Shown in pieces: positions 9,043-16,641 of a stretch of DNA of 64,000 nt. The notes below the pieces were generated by a model. It saw only the letters and a list, made by a program, of their open reading frames with translations. It had not been told where the DNA came from and searched no databases. Source of the stretch: Vibrio sp. Y2-5 (GTDB lineage: Bacteria > Pseudomonadota > Gammaproteobacteria > Enterobacterales > Vibrionaceae); the NCBI RefSeq assembly GCF_014596725.1, contig NZ_JACVEG010000003.1:203884-267883 (forward strand), written 5' to 3'. Each line of letters opens with the position of its first letter. The stretch's first letter is position 1. Position numbers and translations under genes: made by a program.

Positions 9043-9360
9043 GGAACCATGGACTCACAAGTTAAAAACTCTCTAACGCCAGTATCCACAAGGCTTCACG
9101 CTATTAGGAGGGGCTAAAATAATCCATGGAAAAACCCATGGGAGACTAAAAAACCCATGGAACAAAAAATGAGCAGTAAAAATAATCCATGGGAATGCCT
9201 GTACTCGTATTTCTTCCTTTCCTGTTCTCTATCTCTCTCTTTTTATTAAAAAAGAAAGAAAAGAAAGAAAAGAAAGAAGGAACACCGGAAAAACGGCAAA
9301 AATATAACCCATGGGAAATAGAGCACAATCCATGGGAATTTACTGCTAATCCATGGGAGT
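9043..9360. repeat. Array of CCATGG palindromes around a pyrimidine/purine tract
   Basis: Eight exact CCATGG hexamers at 9047, 9124, 9136, 9155, 9187, 9309, 9330 and 9351, most inside a longer AAYCCATGGRA consensus. Five lie left and three right of a central tract that is mostly pyrimidine at 9211-9247 and all purine at 9248-9282. The last three copies are spaced exactly 21 bases, two helical turns. The layout resembles iterons at an origin, or arm sites for a recombinase or repressor. There is no gene here that I would call. Confidence 0.75.
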
Positions 9361-9674
9361 AATTTTGTTACAAACCTAGTAATAGCAATGGATTAGAAAA
9401 ACTAACCCATAAGTCCATAGGTTTTTGCCAGTATGCGTGCTATCCAAATTGACGAAAGCCCCTGGAGCCGCCATCTTATTTTCAAGCCCAGAGCTCTATC
9501 TAAGCGCCCATATTCTATTAGGGGGTGCGGGGGAAGACATAACAACGAAAGAAACGCCCTTTATGTTGGGCGTTCTGAATAGTTAAGAGGTAAACATCAA
9601 TATCATCGCAAGAACGCCCTCTTAAGGAGTTTCCAGCAAGATAAGAATGCGCATAGCAACCAAAGGAGAACGCT
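9361..9674 (+). promoter_or_regulatory. Endolysin leader with alternative stem-loops
   Basis: A gene-free stretch ahead of the endolysin. A hairpin AACGCCC/GGGCGTT occupies 9553-9574. The same GGGCGTTCT arm (9568-9576) is also fully complementary to AGAACGCCC at 9611-9619, and its GCGTTCT part to AGAACGC at 9667-9673, which abuts the ribosome site and start codon. These mutually exclusive pairings could tune translation or termination. Degenerate CCATGG-like words continue to about 9417. Confidence 0.4.
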
Positions 9675-10244
9675 ATGTGTATACCTAAACCAAGAACTAT
9701 TAATGAAATCATCCTTGAAGCTATGAAAAAGGAAGGATTCAGATCTAACCACACTGATGACCTGGGCGGTGATACGACCTACGGCATAACAGAAGCCACA
9801 GCACGTCGCTTAGGCTTTACTGGCAAAATGGAAGACTTAACGCCTCAACAAGCAGAGTCTTTGTACCTGAACGAATACGTTCAACGAGTACGTTTCGACG
9901 AAGTGCATGCTATAAGCGCTATCGTTGGTGAAGAACTTATCGATACCGGAATCAATATAGGCCAGAACACCGCAGCTGTATTCCTGCAGCGTTGGTTAAA
10001 TGTATTCAACAACAAGCAATCTTATTACAACGACTTGGTCATCGATGGCCAAGTTGGCCCTGCAACAATCACTGCTCTGAAAACGTTCTTAAGTAAACGT
10101 GGCCAAGAGGGTGAAATTGTATTGTGGAAATCACTCAACTGCAGCCAAGGTGGTCGTTATTTGGATATAACTCTATCCAGGGAAAACAATGAAAGCTTCA
10201 TCTACGGATGGATGAAAAATCGGGTTGGTATTCAGGGAAATTAA
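9675..10244 (+). CDS. Endolysin, glycoside hydrolase 108 family
   Basis: A 189-residue muramidase-type endolysin. The N-terminal GH108 domain has the KEGF catalytic-Glu region and LGGDTTYGITEATARRLG, the family signature. The C-terminal half has the partner peptidoglycan-binding pattern: DTGINIGQNTAAVFLQRWLN, then IDGQVGPATITAL. There is no signal peptide, so export would need a holin, which I do not see nearby. AAGGAG precedes the ATG. It lies between the palindrome array and the tRNA genes at the right end of the island. Confidence 0.88.
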   Translation: MCIPKPRTINEIILEAMKKEGFRSNHTDDLGGDTTYGITEATARRLGFTGKMEDLTPQQAESLYLNEYVQRVRFDEVHAISAIVGEELIDTGINIGQNTAAVFLQRWLNVFNNKQSYYNDLVIDGQVGPATITALKTFLSKRGQEGEIVLWKSLNCSQGGRYLDITLSRENNESFIYGWMKNRVGIQGN

Positions 10245-10253
10245 AGGGGAGTT

Positions 10254-10284
10254 TTGGAACCATATTGGAACCGTTTTGGAACCA
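10254..10284. repeat. Three TTGGAACC repeats with 11-base period
   Basis: TTGGAACC occurs at 10254, 10265 and 10276, each 11 bases apart and separated by three variable bases. It lies 10 bases after the endolysin stop, between the island and the tRNA pair. It may be a protein-binding array or an integration-site remnant. Confidence 0.6.
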
Positions 10285-10353
10285 CCTAGTTAAACAGGCT
10301 TATTTTCACCTTAAATTCAACTATGGGAAAATCGCCTGAGCCCAGATACAACA

Positions 10354-10375
10354 AAGCCCGCAGAGATGCGGGCTT
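10354..10375 (-). terminator. Terminator of the tRNA-Val operon
   Basis: A 9-bp GC-rich stem AAGCCCGCA/TGCGGGCTT with a 4-base loop, followed on the minus strand by TTTGTT-like sequence. It lies 12 bases downstream of the last tRNA. Confidence 0.8.
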
Positions 10376-10386
10376 CATCGAAAATT

Positions 10387-10463
10387 TGGTGGGTCTAGGC
10401 AGACTCGAACTGCCGACCCCTACCATGTCAAGGTAGTACTCTAACCAACTGAGCTATAGACCC
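10387..10463 (-). tRNA. tRNA-Val (GAC)
   Basis: A full cloverleaf on the minus strand including the encoded CCA. The acceptor stem is GGGTCTA/TAGACCC. The anticodon loop TTGACAT reads GAC for Val, and the T-loop TTCGAGT is intact. It is the second gene of a two-tRNA transcript and its 3' end faces the phage island, making it a plausible attachment site. Confidence 0.95.
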
Positions 10464-10499
10464 AAATTCTGTGTTCTAGTGTTCTTAATCAATTAAGAA

Positions 10500-10576
10500 T
10501 GGTGCGTCCGAGTGGACTCGAACCACCGACCCCCGCCATGTCAAGGCGATACTCTAACCAACTGAGCTACGGACGC
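10500..10576 (-). tRNA. tRNA-Val (GAC)
   Basis: A full cloverleaf with encoded CCA, acceptor GCGTCCG/CGGACGC and anticodon GAC. It is close to the other copy but differs in acceptor and stem pairs. It is transcribed first, 36 bases upstream of its partner. Confidence 0.96.
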
Positions 10577-10863
10577 ACTGCTTTAGAACGAGAGGGATAT
10601 TAGCGACTGTGTCTGAGGCATGCAAGTGCAATTTATAGGTTTTTGAACTAATTGGCTTTTCTATAGACAGTTTGGTGTTTTTTTATCCGAGCTTCGAAAA
10701 CCTTTGTTTACTGCAACTAATTAGCATCTTATTAATAAGACACCAGTAAACCACTTCTCTTTAATTTTGTGACATTGAGCCAAAATACTGATTGATTGAT
10801 TAATCTAAAAACGTAATATTGAATTTACCTAAAAATAACCTACAACCGATATCAAAGTAGTGA

Positions 10864-11916
10864 ATGGACATTCATATTTTCGATAACTCACACACACTAA
10901 GAGCTTCCGTCTTAACGGGAGTGAGCCTTTTCATGTCAGTTATTGCACTTTGTTTCGCGGTCTTTCACTTTCATGTAACGGGTAAATATTATCTATCCGG
11001 AGTCGATCTCATTCTGGGAGCCTACTCTTTTTATGCTTATCAATTAGCTAAGAAAAACAAACACAAAAAGTACCATATTCAGAGTTTTGTCTACCTATTT
11101 ACTCTCGTCGCTTCTGTTAATATCTATGTCCAGCCGATTGAGCATGGTACTTACGTATGGACGATGCTCTTTCCTATCTTTTTTTATTCTTTGTTGGGTA
11201 TAAAACAAGGCCGAGCTTTTTGTTTTGGCGTACTGCTCGTTCACCTTGCGAGCATCTACCATAAGGTAGATTCAAACCATGTTTTTGATGTCATCCCAGC
11301 GTTCATCAACCTTGTCTCTTGCTATGTGTGCATATGGATCATTGCTCATATCTATGAGTTCAACCGCAGAAACATTGAAAATTCGCTTACTTATTTAGCT
11401 TCTAGAGACTCGTTAACAGGCGCACATAACCGTCTATCATTAACTTCAACGTTTAAGCATTTTGAAAACCACAAAGATGACGAGACAACACTTTGTCTGC
11501 TTTTTATTGATTTAGACTATTTCAAGAAAGTGAATGACAAATATGGACATGACGCTGGTGATAAAGTTCTGATGGAAACGACTCGCCTACTTTGCCAAGT
11601 CGTCGGCGACGATAACCTTTATCGGATTGGTGGTGAAGAATTCTGCGTTACCCTGTTTGATCATCCTATTGAACAAGCGGAACAAGTCGGGGAACGAGTT
11701 CGCTCTATGATGAGCCAGCACTTGTTCGCTTTTGGTGATAAAAGAATCCAAATAACACTGAGTGTTGGCATCTGTGAATACAGTGATGGAGACAAGCTCA
11801 GTGATCTTCTGAAGCTGGCCGATCTCCAGCTTTATAAAGCAAAAGAAAATGGCCGTAACCAAGTCCGTTTAAGTCGCACTTCAAAAGATCTCACGCAAGA
11901 TACCAGTTCCTGTTGA
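10864..11916 (+). CDS. Membrane diguanylate cyclase (GGDEF)
   Basis: A 350-residue protein. An N-terminal membrane sensor with about six hydrophobic helices spans residues 15-165, and a GGDEF domain follows (about 180-340). The active-site loop reads RIGGEEF at about residues 254-260, and the metal-binding region FIDLDYFKKVND is present, so it should make cyclic di-GMP from GTP. The allosteric inhibitory RxxD that normally precedes the loop by five residues is replaced by VGDD, so product inhibition through it is unlikely. Its product could affect swarming genes in this window, but no direct link is visible. Confidence 0.9.
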   Translation: MDIHIFDNSHTLRASVLTGVSLFMSVIALCFAVFHFHVTGKYYLSGVDLILGAYSFYAYQLAKKNKHKKYHIQSFVYLFTLVASVNIYVQPIEHGTYVWTMLFPIFFYSLLGIKQGRAFCFGVLLVHLASIYHKVDSNHVFDVIPAFINLVSCYVCIWIIAHIYEFNRRNIENSLTYLASRDSLTGAHNRLSLTSTFKHFENHKDDETTLCLLFIDLDYFKKVNDKYGHDAGDKVLMETTRLLCQVVGDDNLYRIGGEEFCVTLFDHPIEQAEQVGERVRSMMSQHLFAFGDKRIQITLSVGICEYSDGDKLSDLLKLADLQLYKAKENGRNQVRLSRTSKDLTQDTSSC

Positions 11917-11925
11917 TAGTTAGAT

Positions 11926-12618
11926 TCAGTCAAAACGCTCAATATTTGGTTCTTCTTCAGTGTTATCCAGCTCAAACACCACATTATAGTTTTCGGTGTA
12001 AGTACAGTGCGGTTGACGGCTACAGGTAAAAAATCGGCGGCCTTTGAAATCACCTTGGCTAGCTGTTTTTATAACCATAGGGCTGCCACAACGCTTACAG
12101 AAACGAACTTCTTTATCAGATTCAATAAGGTCGATATGCGCTGCCAGCAAGCGTCTCAGTTTGCTAACCTGATAACTCAGCTTTACATTGGTTCCAATGA
12201 GTGGAATGTTTGCGGATTTACATACGTGAATAAGTAATTTTTCACGCTCAACTTTGCCTTTTTTTAGTTCTTTGCCGTTATCAAGCTCAATGATCACTCT
12301 TGGCTCTAATGTACGAGCATCGCAAACAACAAAGTCAAAATAGCTTTTTGCAATGCGGTTGTAAGCAATAAACCACTGTTTCTTATTGTTTGTTTTTGTC
12401 GGGGTGATGATATTCGCCATATTCACTTTCGCTAACACGACTCCATGCTCACCAACAGCGGTCTTTAGAGCGTTATAGAAAGCACTTTCGGTCATATTCA
12501 GGACTGCCCCTTTAGACTTGTATGCAAAGTCTTTAGTTTCGTCACGACGAGTAACGGTTTTCTGAATGACATAAAAAAACAAAACCAAGATGGCAACAAC
12601 AATAAAAATGTTGGTCAT
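11926..12618 (-). CDS. DUF2726 protein with topoisomerase-type zinc ribbon
   Basis: A 230-residue protein. An N-terminal membrane helix (residues 4-20, FIVVAILVLFFYVIQ) anchors it. A DUF2726 domain (about 40-165) carries the nuclease-like ARTLEPRVIIELDNGKE segment. A C-terminal four-Cys zinc ribbon (FCKRCGSPMVIK...FFTCSRQPHCTY) is like that of topoisomerase I tails. DUF2726 is related to restriction-endonuclease-like folds; its role is not established. It converges on the GGDEF gene with only 9 bases between stops. Confidence 0.82.
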   Translation of the reverse strand: MTNIFIVVAILVLFFYVIQKTVTRRDETKDFAYKSKGAVLNMTESAFYNALKTAVGEHGVVLAKVNMANIITPTKTNNKKQWFIAYNRIAKSYFDFVVCDARTLEPRVIIELDNGKELKKGKVEREKLLIHVCKSANIPLIGTNVKLSYQVSKLRRLLAAHIDLIESDKEVRFCKRCGSPMVIKTASQGDFKGRRFFTCSRQPHCTYTENYNVVFELDNTEEEPNIERFD

Positions 12619-12775
12619 GATAAAAAGCAGACTCCTAAACTAAACGACGCTAACACGTTAATTCATAACCGAAGTTATGTTGAAAAACCAGTACCTATGG
12701 TGACTTTTGAGAGATGTTAACACCGCCATTCCATTCCAGCCGCTCATCGCTTAGCATTTAACGAAACGATATTGG

Positions 12776-13555
12776 CTACTGATATTTTTCGACAATTGCC
12801 TGATATCGAGTTACGCCATTAGCATCCGTTGTATTCTTAACTTTGTCGAGATTCTTTTGCATCTCCTTAATCAGCGCCGTATCGACGTTTTTGTTGAAGG
12901 CATAGTAAATTTCACTTTGATCAAGTGTGTATACGCTTTCGAAACTGTCAGAGCCATAACCCGCTTTGTCAATTAACCAGCCTGCCGAGCGTTCATCATA
13001 TACCAACAAATCGATTCGATTTTTATATAGCAGTTCAATCAAACGGCTGATATGCGTTGTCTCTTGCATAGATTCTCTTGGAACCCCTAAAGAAAACAGC
13101 ATTTGTTCGCCCACATCGTCCCTCATAACGCCAATGCGATATTTCGCCATATCTATTGGTGAGTTAATGACAACGTTGCTTCCTTTACGTGCCATTACTG
13201 CCACTTTGGCGATATCAATTGGACCAACCCATTGAAATAGGTCTTCTCTGTGGGATGTTTTGGTCGTGGAAAATAACCCGCTATTTTTCTGAATCAGCGC
13301 GGAGCGATATGAACGAGACCAAGGTAACAATATGATGTTGCTCTCAGGGACTTCTGCTCCCGAGAGTGAGGTGATTTCATGAAGTAAGTCGACAGAAATG
13401 CCTTTAACAACTCCATTTTCTCGAAAATTAAAAGGCGGATAGTCTTCGGTGTAATAAACAATAGATTCAAGTGGATGTGCATGTCCTGCCCCTGCGTTCA
13501 ACGACAGTAGTACACACAAATACATCAAAAAGCGTCGATACATATAACTCTCCAC
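12776..13555 (-). CDS. Periplasmic solute-binding protein (SBP family 3)
   Basis: A 259-residue protein with a signal peptide (RRFLMYLCVLLSLNAGAGHA). The mature part begins IVYYTEDYPPFNFRENGVVKGISVDLL, the classic family 3 start that binds small ligands such as amino acids. No permease or ATPase is next to it. It lies 71 bases after the response regulator on the same strand, so it may act with the two-component system as a ligand sensor or be an orphan. The ATG at 13543 is an alternative start. Confidence 0.82.
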   Translation of the reverse strand: MESYMYRRFLMYLCVLLSLNAGAGHAHPLESIVYYTEDYPPFNFRENGVVKGISVDLLHEITSLSGAEVPESNIILLPWSRSYRSALIQKNSGLFSTTKTSHREDLFQWVGPIDIAKVAVMARKGSNVVINSPIDMAKYRIGVMRDDVGEQMLFSLGVPRESMQETTHISRLIELLYKNRIDLLVYDERSAGWLIDKAGYGSDSFESVYTLDQSEIYYAFNKNVDTALIKEMQKNLDKVKNTTDANGVTRYQAIVEKYQ

Positions 13556-13626
13556 TTAAGTAATATTTTTTTGATTGGCTTTTAATACTGTAGATGGTTA
13601 TCGCAACAATGGAGAGTGTTTGTACA

Positions 13627-14307
13627 TTAACGTACCAGCTTTTTATAGCTGCGCTCAGGTCTTCCTACGGTTCCATACTTCAGATCTGCCAGCAATTCAC
13701 CTGTACTAATTAAATACTCAAGATATCTTCGGGCAGTCGTGCGACTTGCACCAATCTTTTCTCCGGCTTCATCAGCCGTTAAGCTAACTGGCGTTTGAAA
13801 TAGAAAACGAATTTTGTCTAAAGTTACAGAATCAATCCCTTTAGGAAGCCTATAGAGTTTTGGTTCATCAGCAAGATTAGCCGTCATCATTTTATCGACT
13901 AAGGTCTGATCTAAATCGGCCATTCGTCCTAATTCTGCTAGCCTTAAACGGTATTTATTAAGAGCAGCTTCCAAACGTGGGAATATTACTGGCTTCAACA
14001 GATAATCAACCACCCCTCCTCGCATTGCCTGTTGCAAGGTTTCCACTTCTCGTGCTGCTGTAATTAAAATAACGTCACAACTGTCGTTCTGGCCGCGCAT
14101 ACGCTGAATCAGATCTAACCCAGTCCCATCTGGTAAATACACATCTAAGAGAACCAAATTGGGTTTTAAAACATCAAGTTGCATCTCCGCCTCTGCTTGA
14201 GTCGTAGCTATGCCTACCACTTCGAAGCCTTCAATTTTATCCAAATATTTGTTGTGAAGCTGAGCAATGGCTACATCGTCTTCTACGATCAAAACCCGAG
14301 TATTCAT
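13627..14307 (-). CDS. Response regulator, CitB/DcuR (DpiA) family
   Basis: A 226-residue regulator. The receiver domain spans residues 1-120, with acidic pocket E9-D10-D11, phosphoacceptor D55 (LVLLDVYLPDG) and switch region LLKPV. The C-terminal helix-turn-helix is about 165-215 (SLTADEAGEKIGASRTTARRYLEYL). It overlaps the kinase gene by 4 bases, so they form a pair. By family it would activate transport and metabolism genes for C4-dicarboxylates or citrate, none of which is adjacent. Confidence 0.9.
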   Translation of the reverse strand: MNTRVLIVEDDVAIAQLHNKYLDKIEGFEVVGIATTQAEAEMQLDVLKPNLVLLDVYLPDGTGLDLIQRMRGQNDSCDVILITAAREVETLQQAMRGGVVDYLLKPVIFPRLEAALNKYRLRLAELGRMADLDQTLVDKMMTANLADEPKLYRLPKGIDSVTLDKIRFLFQTPVSLTADEAGEKIGASRTTARRYLEYLISTGELLADLKYGTVGRPERSYKKLVR

Positions 14308-15923
14308 TGTTGTTCCTTTGGTAAATAAACCGTTATACGTGTACCGAATGGGGTATTCGCTACCATTTCCAAATGCCCTAGATAACGATCGGTAAGCTGC
14401 TTAACTAAATACAATCCAACGCCCCTGTTATGCTTAGCTTTACTTGAAACACCTTTCTGTAGAAGTTGATCTTGGCTCAGCCCTTTTGGTAAACCACAGC
14501 CTTGGTCTTCCACTTCCAAAATGACTTCATGTCCATAGTCACTAATGGACACTTGAATGATACGGCGCTCTGGCGAAATGTATGTACCCGTTCGCAGCGA
14601 TGACAGACAGGCATCAAATGCGTTATCAATCAAATTACCCAGTATGGTAACAATATCTTCTGCATTGATTTGCTCGGGCAGATTCTCCAGTTTCGAACCT
14701 TGTTCAACAACAAGTTCAAGCCCAAGCTCGCGAGCTCTTTCGGTTTTGCCTAAAAGCAAACCGGCGATCAACGGGTCTTTCACCGTCTCTCGGAGAAATT
14801 CAATTAGATTCTGATACAACGCGGTTTCTTGGCCTATCAGTTGTTGTACCGCTTCCAGTTCTCCCATCTGAACCAAGCCACTAATGGTGTTGAGCTTATT
14901 ACGGTGTTCATGTGTTTGAGATCTCAGCATTTCTGCATAAGCTTTGGTTTGTGATAACTGCTCGGTAAGATCGTTGATCTCGTCTCTTAAACGGAAACTC
15001 GACACCGCGCCCACCACTTCACCATCAACAATAATCGCACTGCGGTTTGCAATCAGCCTTTGGTTATTCAAAAACAGTTCAATGTCTTTATCTGTTTCCC
15101 CTGTCTCCAACACTGTATACAGGTCGCTATCCGGCAGAGAATCGGTTAACAGGCGATTAAGAGCATGCTCTTTATCTAACCCTAGAATTTCGCAGGCGCT
15201 TTTATTGATCGACCTTAGATACCCCTTTGAGTCGATACTTAAAATACCTTCCTTTATAGTACTCATGGTCACATCAAGTTCAACGTACAGACGACCAATC
15301 TCTTCTGGCTCGAAACCCAAAATGGCTCTTTGAAATCGACGAGATGCATAACTGGATACCACAACGTTTGCGGCCACTACAAGCAACGCCATGCCTGTTA
15401 GGTAGATAAGAAATGGTTCAATGCGGTTTTGCAAACGCGCAATCAGATAGCCAACAGAAACCACGCCAATGATTTGATCATTTTCATCGCGTATTGCTGA
15501 TTTGCCACGAACCGACTTACCTAGAGATCCTTTAGCGTAAGAGACGTAGGACTCACCAGAAACCAGCGCCCGATAGTTATCACCACCGACCATAGGTTTT
15601 CCAATACGCTGATCTAGCGGGTGAACAAGTCGTATTCCCTGCTTATCACCAATTGAGATAAAGGCGGCCCCAATCAATTGGGTCAGATCTCGAAATTGTT
15701 CTTGTTGTTCTGCGGTCGCTTGCCCTGATTTCAACATATTAACGACGCTTGGTGATTGGGCTAAAAATGAAGCGACACCAAGTGCTTTCAACCCCACTTC
15801 TTCCTCTTGGCTATGTTTCACATAAGCAAAACCCGCTGCCACCAAAAGTAACAGTTCAATCAAGCCTGATAAGGTCATAATAATTAACAGGCGTTTACGA
15901 AAACTGATGCTGTTCCAAGTCAT
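14304..15923 (-). CDS. Sensor histidine kinase, CitA/DcuS (DpiB) family
   Basis: A 539-residue membrane kinase. TM1 is about residues 12-30, a periplasmic PAS-like sensor about 35-170, TM2 about 172-192 and a cytoplasmic PAS about 215-320. The Spo0B-type dimerisation helix contains the phosphorylated His near 338 (THEHRNKLNTISG). The HATPase domain has NLIDNAFDACL, DQGCGLP and GVGLYLVKQL. Kinases of this family sense carboxylates such as citrate. The ligand here is unknown because no transporter gene accompanies the pair. Confidence 0.92.
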   Translation of the reverse strand: MTWNSISFRKRLLIIMTLSGLIELLLLVAAGFAYVKHSQEEEVGLKALGVASFLAQSPSVVNMLKSGQATAEQQEQFRDLTQLIGAAFISIGDKQGIRLVHPLDQRIGKPMVGGDNYRALVSGESYVSYAKGSLGKSVRGKSAIRDENDQIIGVVSVGYLIARLQNRIEPFLIYLTGMALLVVAANVVVSSYASRRFQRAILGFEPEEIGRLYVELDVTMSTIKEGILSIDSKGYLRSINKSACEILGLDKEHALNRLLTDSLPDSDLYTVLETGETDKDIELFLNNQRLIANRSAIIVDGEVVGAVSSFRLRDEINDLTEQLSQTKAYAEMLRSQTHEHRNKLNTISGLVQMGELEAVQQLIGQETALYQNLIEFLRETVKDPLIAGLLLGKTERARELGLELVVEQGSKLENLPEQINAEDIVTILGNLIDNAFDACLSSLRTGTYISPERRIIQVSISDYGHEVILEVEDQGCGLPKGLSQDQLLQKGVSSKAKHNRGVGLYLVKQLTDRYLGHLEMVANTPFGTRITVYLPKEQQ

Positions 15924-16593
15924 GCGTTACCTCCGGGCAGAAAGTAACACTTAATTAACATAAGCGCTAAAGCGGTATCGAATAGTGTGAACAACGTATC
16001 GCAATAAAGTGACTGCGAAAAAGACTGCGATTTCGCACCTGAAAATTCGAATGATAACTACTGCTAAAGCGCTAGTAACAAAGTTCTATTACATCCTTTA
16101 AATTAGGCAGGAATCACACTGTGCAGGGGTGCTTTTCTTCGACAGAGTCAAAAATTGACCAGTATAATTAATAAGCCAATAGGAACATTCAAGCTAGCGA
16201 ATTTTTATGTGAATTATTTATCGATTAATGAGTTTTTGTTTAGGAAGTAGAACTCAACAGAAAGTTTACGGGGTAAGTTTATGAAACGGGACGACTTAGG
16301 GATTTGTCTTTCCAAAGACATGTTATCAAGACAATTGTGTTCTACGTTCACCCACGTAAGAGCGTATGATCCAAAAGATACCTGCTCAAATGGCATGTTA
16401 GTACTCCTCTCTTTTCCGCAGATGTCAGGTAAAGAATTGCTGAGTACCATGCAAAGTAGCAAGAAATTGGTTTGGCGAGCCGATTACTGTTGCCCTGCGG
16501 AGTATCATTTCTAATAAATACATTTTGTTTTGTCTCAGACAGTGATTTACTGATAAGCGACTATGCTTTCTAAAACCCGTTGACTTAACACGC
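15924..16593. other. Non-coding stretch, one doubtful small ORF
   Basis: About 670 bases between the kinase and the efflux operon. An ATG at 16281 preceded by GGGGTAA opens a 77-residue frame ending at 16514 (MKRDDLGICLSKDM...), with no family resemblance and an overlapping minus frame. I would not call it a gene without expression data. No RNA gene is recognised. Confidence 0.3.
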
Positions 16594-16623
16594 AAATAAT
16601 TAGAGCATAAGCTCTAATTATTT
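16594..16623. promoter_or_regulatory. 13-bp perfect inverted repeat before efflux operon
   Basis: AAATAATTAGAGC and its exact complement are separated by ATAA, 18 bases ahead of the TolC-like start. TTGACT at 16580 could be the -35 box, putting the palindrome over the promoter. It most resembles the operator of a dimeric repressor such as TetR or MarR. It could also act as a hairpin, with T residues following. Confidence 0.6.
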
Positions 16624-16641
16624 TTTATTGCTGAGCTGAAC

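Noticed and set aside
9518..9754. Minus-strand ORF over the endolysin leader
   Set aside because: It overlaps the endolysin start and the hairpins; it is most likely a chance frame.
16281..16514. 77-residue ORF before the efflux operon
   Set aside because: No family resemblance, weak ribosome site, and a competing ORF on the other strand; listed only in the gap note.
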